A program made the position numbers and the translations under genes. Below are positions 43,949 through 56,840 of a stretch of 64,000 bases of DNA, one piece after another; the stretch's first letter is position 1; every line of letters starts with the position of its first letter. Source of the DNA: Brachionus rotundiformis (taxonomy: Eukaryota > Rotifera > Eurotatoria > Ploima > Brachionidae); contig JAESIW010000138.1 in NCBI GenBank assembly GCA_016802295.1, forward strand, positions 319,904 through 383,903, written 5' to 3'. The notes under the pieces were generated by a model that ran no database searches, was not told the origin of the DNA, and was given only the letters and a program-made list of their open reading frames with translations.

Positions 43949-46900
43949 TCATACAAAACCAAATGTTTTTGTCTTGATGGCAAGGAGAAGCTTTGACTTG
44001 AGTATACCCTTGGACGAGTAGATGGGAATGTAGAGCCTGTTGATGCATGTGTTGGCAGTGGGTAGGAGTTGATCGGAGGGCGGGCGTAGCGTGATGGTGG
44101 GCAAAGGCTGAAAGCCCTCCTCGGAAGCGGGCAAGTACGGCGAGCCGGTCCAAAAAAACAACAACTCTTGTTTCTCTTGCTGGCTCATTTTGTCCACCGT
44201 GGACCAAAACCACTTTTCGAATTGGCCGCGTTTCGAGCTCTCCTTGGACTCGTCGCTTATAGTCGTATAGCTGGCCAGCACGTGAATGTTTATGTCGGCG
44301 ACGCCGTTCAGCAGCAGCCTGAAGTCCTCGGGGTAGAGGCCGTCGAGCGCGTTCGCCGGCAACACGTCGAACACGCCCGCTCTCAGCTCCCTCAGACACG
44401 GCTCCACGTTCTTCACCATCCTGTACTCGGCATACAACTTGACAAACTGGTACATATTGCCACAATTGACCTGCACCTTGGCGCCATTGTCTACCAAGTC
44501 GACGCTCGATCCGGTGGCGTTTTCCTCGCGTGGCAAATCGATGCTAAAGCTCAAATCGAGCACAGAGAACACTTGCTCATTGCACTCGTCCATTGCCTGT
44601 TTGACCATGTCCCTGATGGCCGTCTGTGCGCCTGTTTTGCTCGTCGACACCGACCGCTCAACCCTCTCGCACACAAACTGCTCGGCCTCGTCGATCATCT
44701 TTCTAAACGATTCGTACATTTGCGCATCGTAGAATGCCAAATCGTGCCATTTAATCGGTCTGTTCAGGATGTATTTGATTACGTGTCGGCACAGTGTTAT
44801 CGGACACAGCTCGTTTTGTAGCAGACAAATGGCTATGACGCGGCCAATGTTGCGAAACGCGTTCAAACGAGCCGGCGAACATTTGCCCACTATGGGCGAG
44901 TATTGAAAGCAATTGGCGGACTTTTTGTCCGATTGCCAGAACAGTGGCAGTGTGTCGTTGTCGTATTTGGTCATGTTGAGTGGGTGTGCGTCGTTGGTGG
45001 TGTTGGTGTCGTTGGCGGGCTCGGTGGCAGAGACAGTGGGAGCGGTGGTGGTGGTGGTGGTGTTGGTGTCGGGCGTGTACGCTGGCAGGAGATCGCGCGG
45101 CCTCAGCGACGACCTCAGGATCACGTTGGTTTGGGTGCGATTGCGCTCCGAAGCGTACATGGACGACGAGGCGTTTCTCGAGTTTCGGTATCGTTGCATG
45201 TTGAAGGGCACGTACTGGCCGACGGTGGAGGAGGGCGGCGCTGGCGGTGGCGGCGGCGTGCCGGCTGTCTTGCACATCGAGCCGAGGTCGAACTGGCCGA
45301 ACTCGAGCTCGGAGAGCACGGCCTCGCTGAACGCCGTGTAAAAGCTGCGCGCCACGCCGGTCCCCTCGCCTTGTTCGTCCTTGAACGTGACCTTAATTCG
45401 GCTGAGACACAACGGAGGCGGCTGTGTGCCACTGGCCGCCTGGCGTCTGCTACACTGGACTTGGTAAGTGTTGTTGAGCGATTTGAACGTCGAGTAGAGC
45501 AGCTTGTCGCGCTCTCTCTCGACCTCCATGATCAGCTCTCTGCTGGCCAAGTTCTTCAATCGTTCCATTTCGCGTCTGAACTTTATTTCCTTGAGCTGAA
45601 AGCCGGCCATTTGACGAATGGTCGAGCCGATCTCGGCGCCAATATCGTCGCAGAACACTCGACCGAACAGGTCGCTGGTAAAGCGCCACTTGTTCAGCAT
45701 CGAGCGCCAATCAGGCTCCTCGTCACCATTCGCCACCTTCTCCTCCTCTTTCTCCTTCTTGCTGCACAATCGGCTCAATTCGAACAAAGAACGCTGACAT
45801 CTGGTCAAGTATTTGTGTTTGGTGCTGCTGCTGCTGCTCGATTTGGGTCTTCTATTGAGCCGGATGGACGAACCGAGACGGTTGAGAGCGTAGGCCAAGT
45901 TGTGCGCACTCGAGTCGGCGCTCGTCTCGCACTTGAACATGTCTTGGATGCGCGTATGCGGCTGCAGGAGGTGGGGCTTGACGGCGAGGGGCAGCGAGTC
46001 GTCGAGGCCGTGCTTGAAGGGGTCGGGCGATCGGCCGCCGACGCACTTGACCGATTTGGATCGTTTGAAAAAGCGCGACTTTCGATAGGCGAGTCTGTGA
46101 GCCGTTGATTTCTGGTGGTCGGTGTTGTTGTTGTTTGTGTGAGTGGCGGGCTCGTCGTTGTCGTTGTCGTCGTCCGAAGATGAAGAGGACGAGGAGGAGG
46201 AGGAGGACGAGTGGTGGTCGCGGTCGCCCGAGCGGCTCTTGACTCGTGAGCCGTCGTGTTTAAAATAGAAGAGAAACGCGTCGAGCACATAGGCGACGTG
46301 TTTTAGATGAGATATGTCCAAGTGTGGTATGGCGTCGCGGTGTTCGTTGGTGTGTCGTCTCATCAGCGACATTGTGTAGGCTACAAAGTCTCTGTGCGAG
46401 CCGATCAAGTGTGTCGATTGGCTTATTTGTTGTGTGCAGTTGTTGGACTGGTGCTGATGGTGCATAATGTTGAGTTTGCGTCTGGCGTCGATGCCGGAGC
46501 CGAACCGGCTCGAGTAGTGGTTGGACGAGTGCAGATTGGCCAGCGAGTGCGTGTGTGAGCTGAATGGCAGCGAGTTGTTCATGTAGTAGTTGGTCAGCAG
46601 GGCTTTTTCTTCCAGGTGGCGCAGGTACTGGCTCGAGTCGAGCTGGATGGAGGTGTAGGCGGCGCCGAATCGAAGCTGTGCCTCGGTCGAGTCCATTATG
46701 GACGCGAGCCACTTGAACACGGCCGACAGACGCTCGTCTACACTCGATTTTAAATGTTGGCCACAATTTGTTGTGTTGAGTAGCTCGCGTATTTGTCTCA
46801 CAATGATGGCAAATACGCGACTAAGTGTATTGTTGGTTATTTGTACACTTGATGGTGTGTTTTGTGTAGAGGCGATTGAGTCGCATGCGTTTATGGCGTT

Positions 46901-49900
46901 GTTGTTGTTTATGCTTGAGTTGGAGGTTGGCAGTGTTTGGTTGGTTGCATTGGACGATGTGGTTGGCATTGCTGCGGCTGCGGCTGCTGTTACTGTTGCT
47001 GTTGCTGTTGCTGTTGCTGTTGTTGATGATGGTGTTGTGTTTGATGAGATTGGTTGAGGGTGATTAGTTGGCGGGTCTGCGATAGACGAGGCCATTGATG
47101 AGTAGAAATTGTAGTCGTTGATTAGGGAGGATGAGGCCGAGCCGTACTGCTGAATGAGCGAGTTGACGTGGTTGTTGATGCGGTTGGTGCGCGCCGATAT
47201 GGGAATGTTGGACGACGACGAGGGTTTTTTGTCAATGGGCTTTTTGTTGAGGCCGGTTGAGGCGTGTTTCGTGTCGACGGCAGATTTGTCTTCGCTCGAG
47301 AGCTCAAAGTCGCACTCGTCCTCGTCGTCCTCCTCTTCTTCGAGCTCCTGATCGCTCATCGCCTCGTCACTATCGGCGCTCATCTCCTCCTCGTCTATCT
47401 TGATCCGATGACCGCCTTTAAAAAAGTCATCGTCGTCGTCGTCCTCGTCCTCGTCTTCGTTCTCATCGCTGTCCTCGTCGTCCTCGTGGTCGTTGTCCGC
47501 CTCGGCTTCGTCCTCGTCCGTCTTGGTCCATCCATCTTCGCCACTGCTCGGCTCCGATTCGGCGACAACAGTGTCCATTTTGGCACCGCTCTCCGCACAC
47601 CGCCTCGATCTGTCACTATTGGCCGAGTCCTGCGACTCGTCCGACACATTCTCGCCGCACACTACACTGCTAGCCGCATTCACCCCATCGCTCACACTAC
47701 ACACACTCTCTACACTAATCTCTCCCACTGGCAGCACCAAACTGGTCGTCACATAATTGCTGTTTTGTCTATGCGCGCTCACCTCACCATTGAACATCTC
47801 GTCACACAGCGAATTGTGTCCATGTGCATTGAACTCGTTTGATTGCATGTTGTTGGTGGTAGATTGGGCTGTTGTTGCTGAATTGTTGATGCTGGTGGTT
47901 GTGGCGTTTGTGGCCGATGTAGTTGTTGATGTAGTTGTTGTCGATGATGATGAGCCTGTTTGATTTGGGTTTAGTTTGAAGCTGGTCGGCCGAGCCAGAC
48001 CCAGCATGACTGGTGCAATGAGCGCCGAGGCCGCTTCGGCCAGCTCTACACACGCCACTTGCACAAATTCCTTGAATACAAACTCGCACTTGGTCACTGC
48101 TGACACGTTTATCAGCGATATTTGATTGTCTGTGCGACATTGACGGATCAGCTTTATGGTGCCCACACAATTGCCTATTGAATTCTCAAGGTTTAGATTG
48201 AGACTCGTCGGACTAGTCTCCATGCACAATACCACAAATAGACGCGCTGTCGAATTTACCAATCGTTGCACTACTCTTGTGCATTCGGCCAGCTTGTCAC
48301 CATGTTCTTTGCCAAGCACTGACTTTAATGAGTCAATTAGTGTCAATAGTAGTTGATTGGGACATTTGTGTATGAGAAAATAGATAAATTTGTCCAAATC
48401 GTGGCAAGAGCCTTGCTTTTCGAGATAAAAACTTTGGTCAAGTAGTTGATCGATTGGATGGCTGGTTTTTAAGCAATCGCTTATTAGGAATATTTGCTTG
48501 TACGAGTCAAAGTCGGCAAATATTCGATTGAGCGCTTTGAGGCTAAATTTGGGCGGTTCCAGATCATGTTGTGGCATTTCGCCAATCTGGGCCTTTTTCT
48601 TGTAGCTGCTCGAGGCACTGCTGGCCGACGAGACTGACGAGTTGCCAGTGTGTCGTCTGTAGTTTTTTTGCTCTTGGATTTGACGTGAACAAGTTTGTAT
48701 GAGCGTGAGGAGCAAATGCTCGCCATTCTTGTTCATCGAGTTGAATAGCAGATTGGTCTCTTTGAGCAATTTGTCCAATAGTTCAAACCGCTTCTCCTGA
48801 TCGCCGGCTATCAGCGACTTGCACTTGCACTTTTCCCAGCAGTCGCAGTAGGCCGTCGGCGAGCTCTTTTTGATCCGGCACTCGTGACCCTTGTGGCAAG
48901 TGCGGGCACACTCTGTACAACAGCACAAATTGCCCACTAGACTACACGTCTTGCATTCGAATATGTCCTGTGTGATGTGGTTATCGCCAGTCCATGTAAA
49001 ACTGCACGTGTCATTGGCACACAGGACAAACAATGGTGATTGGTCTGTGCGCGAGCCTATTGGATAGATCAAATTGGTAAATAGGAGATCGCGTGTGTAA
49101 AAATTGACCTCTTTGCTATTCTCTTGTTGTTGCAGTATGCTTTTGGTTATGTCGACGCGTAGACGCAAAGCCATGTCCAAAATAAGCATGGCTGCTTCGT
49201 ACGCGCGCAAACTAATCGCGTACATGAACGGTGTTTCGCCGTTTGTGTTCCGATGTGTTAGCAAATCGGTCAAATAGTTTATGTTGGCTGGTTGATTGGT
49301 GTTTTTGTTTGCTGTTGCCAGTTTACCATTTATGACACTTGAGTTCAATAGGAGGTTGAGAATTTTGAGCGAGTTTTCCATCTTGTCTCTTTCGGACAGT
49401 TTGACTGGCGTGAATATTTGGGTTAGATTGGTTTTTTGTTCGCTTACAGGTGGTGGAGGCGGTGGCGGTGGCCAAAATGGCACCGAGCTTGCCGTGGAGG
49501 TGTTGGACGCATCTGACGAAAAAGATTGATTTATTTGCATGGATGGCAACGAGACGTTTAGCTTCTTTTCGCTTTTGGGACTTGGGCTTGGCTGAAAAGT
49601 GACGCTCCATGGACGCTCTATCTTATTTGACGATTGGCTACTCGAGTAAGCGTCGGTTGGCTCAGTGTTACCCGGTTTGATGTCACCTAGGCTACTCGAT
49701 ATGTTCAGCTGGTTGTTCGAGATTGGCGAACAACAGAAGACTGCAGCGTGTATTATGTTCCTGTTGCCGTCACATCTTTCGTTAATGATGCGCTTTAAAC
49801 GCTTGGAGAGTGCGTTTGTGCCCAGTTGGCTCAAATCTTAAGCAAAATTGGGTAATTTGGTCATATTTGCAATTTCACATTTTAGTCAGCTTACCGTTTT

Positions 49901-52900
49901 CCAATTGTCTCAGAATCTTGAACACTCTGTTCAGGTCACAGCGTAAAATACTTGCCATAAGTTGCTCTATCTTCATGCTGAATAGGCTCACGAAGTGGAT
50001 TTTTTTCGCCTGATTGGAGCCCATGCTCGAACCACCCTTTGAATTAATTAATTAATTAATTAAATATTTTTCCTAAATATTATAGATGAAAAAAATTATT
50101 TTTAATTATCACATATTGATTTATCTTGTTTAAAATTAATAAAGAAAAATAGAAAAAACTATATCAAATATTAAAGAATTAAATTTCTATTAATATTAAC
50201 AAAATAATTAATAACTGTTCTTTGACCACTTAGGCTCAAATTGCTTATATGCTATTGATTAATCAATTTTCTTATGGATATTTTTTTTAAGTTTTATTTT
50301 CTTCAATCAAAATAATAGAAGATTTTATTAAAAATTAAAAGAAAATTAATCGATTGGTTTTCGTTTAACAATTTATTATTAAGTATAATTTAATGTCCAT
50401 TTCAAAAAAATTTCCTTGATTTTGCTTAATGGCCTAAGGTTTCCTATACACATCCTTATCCAAATTCTAAATTAATAATTTCTTTTTACTTTTAAAATTT
50501 TTATCAAAAATTAAAATTGTTATATATTTTGATTAAAAATTAATTTTCTAAAAATTATTTAATTCTATTTTTGTTTACCTTTACAGGAATGAGAACAGCT
50601 TGTGAAAATGATTTGATTGGGAATAGGTTTTTCCATTCGGGGTCCTTGATTGTATTAGATCCATGCAAATCAGTGAATGGATAAATTGTCGAATTACCAT
50701 CAAAAAGAGTGAACATATTAAACTAAATAAGAAAATTTATAAATGATGTTATTTTTTGGATATGAAAATAAATTACATTTGGCTCATCGACAGTTCTCAG
50801 TGATATGTTATTTAAGTTATTTCCGCAAAAAGCAGATACGCAGTTGGTTGGGAAACGTTTTTCTTTCAAAAATTTACCACTAGCCAAGTCGTATTGTGTG
50901 TATATGAGGGAGCTTTCTTTGCTTAAAATGGCATGAATGGTGCCTTGTTGAGCACAAATTGTAAGCACATTTGTGAAATCTGTAAGCCTTTTTGGACTTT
51001 TCTGCAAAAATTGATCACAATTTGACTTGAGAGACGAATTGGACACTTCGACTAACTGTAACTGATTCTTTGGGAAAATTCTTGTATTTTCCAGAGGATC
51101 GTTGTCGACCATTTTTGATTCATTCATTCTAACAAGTACATAATCCGAGTCTATCTTTATAACTTGACCAAGAACATGGCTAGTTTTAGCATCATCTATA
51201 AAAAACACATCGCTTAACAACCAACTTTCTTCTCTTTCTTCTTTCTCGATGTCCGATTCATCGCGTGATTCGTCCAAGTTAGCCTTTTTGTTCTCTTGAT
51301 TAAGGTACTGTTTTTTACGCTTAAGAGATCCTTGTATAACCTGAGTTTGAGGAGAAGTCAACGCAGCTGTATTTGGCATTTGGTTCAGTTCGTTCAGCTG
51401 AAACAAACTGGCCTTTTTGACTCTAAATTTGTACGGCTTGTTCTCTCGATAGGAGAATACATGTTCAAGCAGTTGACCAACAAGGGGCTGACCATCTCGG
51501 ACTGTCATACCAAATGTTCCAATGTTAAATACTGGCAAAGACTTTAGTGAAACCAAAGAGCCCAATGTTATTTCCGACAATTGGTTTGATTTTAATTTCG
51601 ATTGGCACTTGTTTTGCTGCTTTTCGAATGCTTTTAACCGAAGATCGTATGGCATTAGGCCCCTTTATATTTAGTCAATAATTAATTTAGTTTTAAATTA
51701 TTTAAAAATGTGAAAAAGAAATCTTAAATTTAGAAAATTCCATTAAACTTGGAAATATTTAATGATCATTTTACTTTTTTTAAATTTTTTAATTGAAAAA
51801 TTTAACTCAGAAATAGATTTTTATCAGAGCTGTTTTGAAGTCACAAGTCATAAGTCAAGTATATGACTTTAAATTTTTAAATATTCAAAAAGAAAAATTT
51901 TTCAACTCGCCTAAAACCGACTATTTTTTATTAATTTTTCGTTTTTAATGAATATTTAAATGTAAAAACTAAGGTTTTTTAAATTTCGAAAATATTTATC
52001 ATTTATTTGCAAATTATAAGTAATTAAAAAAAAATTTAAGTCAAGTGACAACTTTGACTTAAGAGTGTGACTTTTTATGAGTTAAAATACATGGTTAACC
52101 ATAAACGAGGGATGTGCATTATTCTACATGCATTAAATTTTTGCAGAAATTTGCATATATAAAAAATAAAGTTCAAACATTGAATGTTTACTTTGAAAAT
52201 TAGATCCTGCAATTAATTTTATACTCAAAAAATATTTAAAATCTTTTTTATTAATAACTTTTGAACATGATCATCCTAATTTGATGGTACACTACAATTT
52301 TAACGCTTTATTGCCATATTCCTAACCTCACCAAGTGAACAAAATCTGTGATAAAGCGATTCTGCAGAAAGATCTAGGTTCACTATGAGAATGGATAGAA
52401 AGGTGGCGTATGGGTCCATGTGCTGATAAATGCAAGGCATAAATATGTTTTAAAAAGTCGCGGTAGTTTTATTGACAAACATTGAGTGCGAAAGGGATCT
52501 GGAAGTGATGGTCCGACAAGTTAAAAGCACATGTGCAAAAACGATTAGAGTTCTTGGAATGCTAAAACGAAGGTTTACAAGCAGGGAGTAGAAGTTGTGG
52601 GCAAGACTGTATAGATCCACGGTGAGACCTCACCTAGACTTTGCAATGCAGATTTGGAATCCAAGTATGAAAGAAGAAAGAGTGAGCGGAGACTTGGTTG
52701 AAATGTACAAACTATTGAATGGACTAGAAAAGGCAAACTTGGTCAAGGATCAAGTAAATAGACCAGTTGTCCATGGTTCAGTCGGGGCAATAAGAGTCCG
52801 GAGAAAGAAATTCTCCCTGCTCAAGCTAGAAATGACTTTGCAGCTGCAGTGAGCGCCTTTTTCATTGGAATAAGTTGCCAGAAAATGTGGCAAAGTCAAA

Positions 52901-54894
52901 AAAGTCTTTTGAATTTTTTTTAATTAAATTTTTTATAAGAATAGATAATTTTTTTTCAATCAAGAGCTAAATATATTTTCTAATTAATATTAAGAAGTCA
53001 AAATTCAATATTAAAAAAAGTAAAGAGGACTTGGATAAAATCTACAAGAAAGAGAGCCACATGAGGGCTAGCTTACGGACATAATTATCTATTAAAGCTT
53101 TAGAACATACCACCAGTAGACAGATCCGAGCGAAGTTCTGTACACAGTGAACAAATTAGACGTGGACATTTCGACTATTTTCTCATTGGGCCCCAAGTAT
53201 CGTTCATTGGCAAAATGAGTGCAGCTAGTCTCATATTTGGATGTCAAATTGGGCAAATGAAGAGCCTCGTCGAACCAGGAGGCGACCTTGCCGCTCTCGG
53301 TCCAACAACAACCGCGAGCCAGCGAGCAAGACAAGCCGACTATTTTCTCGTTGGCAAGGCCGAGCGCGGCGCTCTTCGGATGATAGAAAACCTTTTTCTC
53401 ATTGTCCTGTTCGATCTCTGTCGAATAGGGCATGTCCGACGACCACTTCCATTGGTGCAGCTTACCATCTTTGGACACAGCTACAAGCTCCGAGTGCATG
53501 CTGGCTATGCGCACAAACTGAGGCGTATCGCCCGCCTTCTCTATCCAATACTGAATATTATCGCCAAATGTAATCACACTCTCGCTACCACCACTCTCTT
53601 TGACACTGCCACTAGGCTCGCTTTTTTTGGCGGCCTTGTCCTCGCCTCCGTCCGCCTTATTGAACAAATCGTCTCTGTACGACTCGTACCATCTGTTGTC
53701 TCTAATTCTATAGCTGGACGACTTACGACTGCTTGACACAGTGTCTCTTTCGTCCGAGCTGCGGCTGCTGCTGATTATCGAATTGCCAAAGCGGCGAATG
53801 AGACGAAAGTTCTCCTCGTCGAACATGGACATCGATTGGTTGGCGCTGGCCGCTTGGCTCGACGGAGCGCCGGTCGACGACGACGACGAAGAGGAGGAGG
53901 ACGACGAGTCGTTCTCGTTCGGGGCGTTGACCTCCGAGTTCTGGGCCGTGTTTGAGTTAATGTCGAGCAGAGACATCAAATCATCGCCGTGTATGTACGG
54001 CTCGTTGGCTTGGCTCTGGCCAGACGGGGCGTTGGCCGTGGCCGGGCTCGTGTTGGCCACGGCTGCTGCTGCGGCGGCCGCTGCTGCCACTGCGACTGCC
54101 GAGAGCGGATCGTCGTCCTCGTCGGTCTGCTCGTCGCCTTCGTCGTCTCGTTGCAGCAGATTGTTCACGGCCAAATTGACGTCCAGATTTGTGCGCTGCA
54201 ACTCGCGCATTATCACCGAACGAGACTTGGACTGGAGGACAGTTTGAACGTTTTCGATGAGCGACTCGGGCACGGCCGGCGCTGGCACTATCGAGCCCGG
54301 TATCCTCGAGCTGCCGACTATGAGGCTGTTGACGCGGCCTCTGAGTATGTGGCTGTTGTAGTGGGAGGTGCCGTGGCGGCGGTTACGCGACGAGCCCGGA
54401 TTGAACACCGGATAGGAAGAGAGCGAGCCGGAGTTTTGCACCATGAGCTCGTGGCTTGACGGTATTATGAACGCCTCGCGCAAATTCGAATTAGAAAACG
54501 ATTGTCGTGAGCTTTGCCGGTATGTAGAGGCGTTCGTTGAGCCTAATTTAGAAGTTTTTAAATTTCTATAATTAGTTTCAGTATTAATGTTGTTACTTGA
54601 TGCGGCCTTGTGTTCCAATTTGCATTTATAGCCAATGCGGCACACTCGGCCATTGTCTAGCAATAGAGCTATGTAATCGTTGCTCAAACATACCGACTCG
54701 ACGACTAGATTGGTCAATTGGTTGGTTTGGCACAGGCCATTGTGGCTTATTTGCTCGCTTATGTCCTGAAGTTTTAGCTCATAGGCACACTCGTCCGAAC
54801 GTGTGCTCGACTCGTCGCCACACGACACCGAATGGTAAACTATGTGCAGAGTGTTCTTGGGCTCTTTGCTCAGAGTCTGACATGGCTGATCCAT
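43949..54894 (-). CDS. UBR5: UBR5/hyd-type HECT E3 ubiquitin ligase, five exons
   Basis: Exons on the minus strand: 54894-53111, 51662-50777, 50722-50579, 50036-49895 and 49836-43949. All have GT/AG borders and together give 2,947 aa; human UBR5 has 2,799. Exon 1 holds GRVCRIGYKCKLE and a UBA domain (about 209-252, SVIMRELQRTNLDVNLAVNN). Exons 1-3 make the beta-propeller-like part. Exon 5 carries the UBR box (about 1260-1330: NDTCSFTWTG, CCCTECARTCHKGHEC, AYCDCWEKCKCK) that recognises N-degrons. The C-terminal HECT domain has the catalytic cysteine at about 2916 in LPTANTCINRLY and the family ending AIKTKTFGFV. Long Ser, Ala and Asp/Glu runs lie between domains. The MLLE (PABC) domain that other UBR5 proteins carry inside the HECT extension is not visible; a Pro/Thr/Asn-rich linker replaces it. 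Intron 1 (about 1.45 kb) hosts a retrotransposon relic; the other introns are 54-542 bp. The coding sequence is GC-rich. Confidence 0.92.
52345..52965 (+). mobile_element. CR1/Jockey-type RT C-terminal relic in UBR5 intron 1
   Basis: Plus-strand pieces read EWIERWRMGPCADKCK, STCAKTIRVLGMLKRRFTS, LYRSTVRPHLDFAMQIWNPS, GDLVEMYKLLNGLEKANL and, after a frameshift, FHWNKLPENVAKSKKSFE. This is the classic C-terminal order of CR1/L2-like RT proteins (DKCK, RPHLEYAVQVWNP, DMIEVYKILNG, WNxLPxxV...S...FK). The segment between WNPS and GDLVE is deleted and stops are present. It lies antisense to UBR5. Confidence 0.8.
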
Positions 54895-55721
54895 GTTTGG
54901 TGCTTTTTTTTTTATTCCAAACAGTTTATTTATTAAATTAGACGCTTTTTAATGACCTATTAGGGCTTGAAATTTTTTCAACCACGGACGGTTGAATGCT
55001 TGAAATTTTGCTTTTTAATATGAAGTACTTATATTTATTTGATTATTAAAAAATGTTCGTATGTTGTGTATACGCAGTAATATATGTTCTAAATAAATTT
55101 ATTTTTGCTTAATTTCTTTTGAATTTTAAATTTTGCAATGTGTCGACACGTTTTTTGTCTTATCCTATTCTATTTATTTCTCTATCTGCTCTATCTGTAC
55201 CGGACTAAAGCTCTTTCAGAATAAAAATGATAACTAAAAATCAAAATTCTAATTTTTTTGAAGAGTTGTTTTTAAGTCACAAGTCATAGAAAAAAATTAA
55301 AAAATCTATCATTTATTTTTAAATTAAAAGTAATTTTCTTGACCATGGACCTATAAACAAGTCTGTTTTGTTTGGAATACAAAAAATTTTAAATGTTCAA
55401 GATATAAGATACAAAAAGTTCCCTAAGCACTATTAAATTGTCCAAAATAGGAAGTTCACTTATTAATTGGATCTATTTAGTTAAAATCTAATTAATATAT
55501 ACATGTACGAGATTTAATTGTACATATTTTACTATTGAATTTATTTAAATGTTCTACAATAATGGGTCATAACAATAGTAGATGTCTACAATTAAATTGA
55601 TTGAGGAAATTGGTTCTGAAAAAAAATAGGATGGGATATAATTTCGACGGAACATGATCGAGCTTTTACTGTAGGATAAACTTAATAAGTGTAGATATAA
55701 ATAATTAAATTAAAAAATGAC
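54895..55721. promoter_or_regulatory. UBR5 upstream region
   Basis: AT-rich non-coding sequence expected to hold the UBR5 promoter. No clear core element was recognised, and a T-rich tract lies just before the start codon. Confidence 0.35.
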
Positions 55722-56121
55722 TTAACACTAGAAGCACCAAGCATTTTTTCGTCATTTTTAGCCCAAAATATAATAATAATAATAATAATAATGAGCTACA
55801 GCAGATTAACTGCGGAGCAAGACAATAAGTCGCCTCGCTATGATAGCTGTCTGATTTTTAACATAAATCCTTATAGTTGTTTAATTATGTTAATAGGGAA
55901 ATTAATTATTTCGATTTTAAATGTTTATCGAGTTTGTTTTTAAATTCATATATTTTGAATATTTGTATTAATTTTAATATAAATTCAACTTTTTCTTAAT
56001 TATAGAGATAATTTCTACATAATTCCTAAAGATTGATTTACATTAGAATCTGTCCTATAGATACGAGGATTTTAAATTTTCTATAACGGGTCAAAATGAC
56101 TCGTTTGGTGCGATAACTTAA
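55722..56121. mobile_element. piggyBac-type MITE with TTAA ends
   Basis: Begins TTAACACTAGAAGCACCAAG at 55722 and ends with the inverted partner GTTTGGTGCGATAACTTAA at 56121. The two ends share GCACCAA and, further in, GTCATTTT in inverted orientation. Both edges carry TTAA, the piggyBac target. The 400-bp interior codes for nothing and contains a TAA microsatellite (about 55771-55790). The left 20 bp are identical to the end of the piggyBac relic at 43217, so that family probably mobilised it. Confidence 0.65.
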
Positions 56122-56194
56122 TGGAAAAATAACAGGTTATTCATGATTAAATATTTGGGAGTTAAGGTGAAAAAAAAGAGAGTCGGGTCCCTAA

Positions 56195-56840
56195 TAAATC
56201 TTGATTCGAAGACGGCTTAACATTCTTTTACTAGTCTGACAACCGATGGAACAGAATGTCTCAGTCATGTCCTAGCATATCTTTCACTCGACTCAAAAAG
56301 TCGATTTGTCAGCAGTTTAAGTTTATCATACGCTCCATGTTGTGATATGTTGGATTACTTCAAATGAATAAGACTAGGAAAAGAATAATCTAGAATCAAA
56401 GATCTATAAAGGTTTCCATAAGTGTTAAAGCTAAGACATCATTTCTTATTTGACTAGATTTTAATTAAGTTCAGCCTTGAATTACAACGCTCTCTAACCT
56501 CCTTAAACTAATATTGAAGTAGAGGTTAATTTGGTATCTAATTTAATGAAACATTTTTTTTTTAACTTTTGAATTTTATTTCCATATATTCTTAAGTCAA
56601 AATCTGTTTTTCTTTTTTGTTTTTAGTAAAACTATTGAATAAAACTTTTCAACTAAAAAATCTTCATTTTCTACTTAGAAAGCCGCTACTCTAATTCAAC
56701 TAAGTACTCATTCGCCTTACTCTCTTGATTTCCAATTTATTTGGATATGAATAAAGTAATCAGATCGTAAGCAAAAAGAAAGGCGTATTCATTATTAGCT
56801 TTACCTCTTTTAGGAATATCATTATGGTCAAATAAATTAT
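56195..56840 (-). mobile_element. Non-LTR reverse transcriptase relic
   Basis: On the minus strand 56835-56735 reads NDIPKRGKANNEYAFLFAYD (RT palm with a damaged ADD box). From about 56510 down to 56220 one frame interrupted by several stops reads KEVRERCNSRLNLIKI, FNTYGNLYRSLILDYSF and RLFESSERYART then SVPSVVRLVKEC, a typical RT C-terminal region. It is old and dead. Confidence 0.65.

Noticed and set aside
44168..46108. Long plus-strand frames opposite UBR5
   Set aside because: They are antisense shadows of the GC-rich UBR5 coding strand with no domain of their own.
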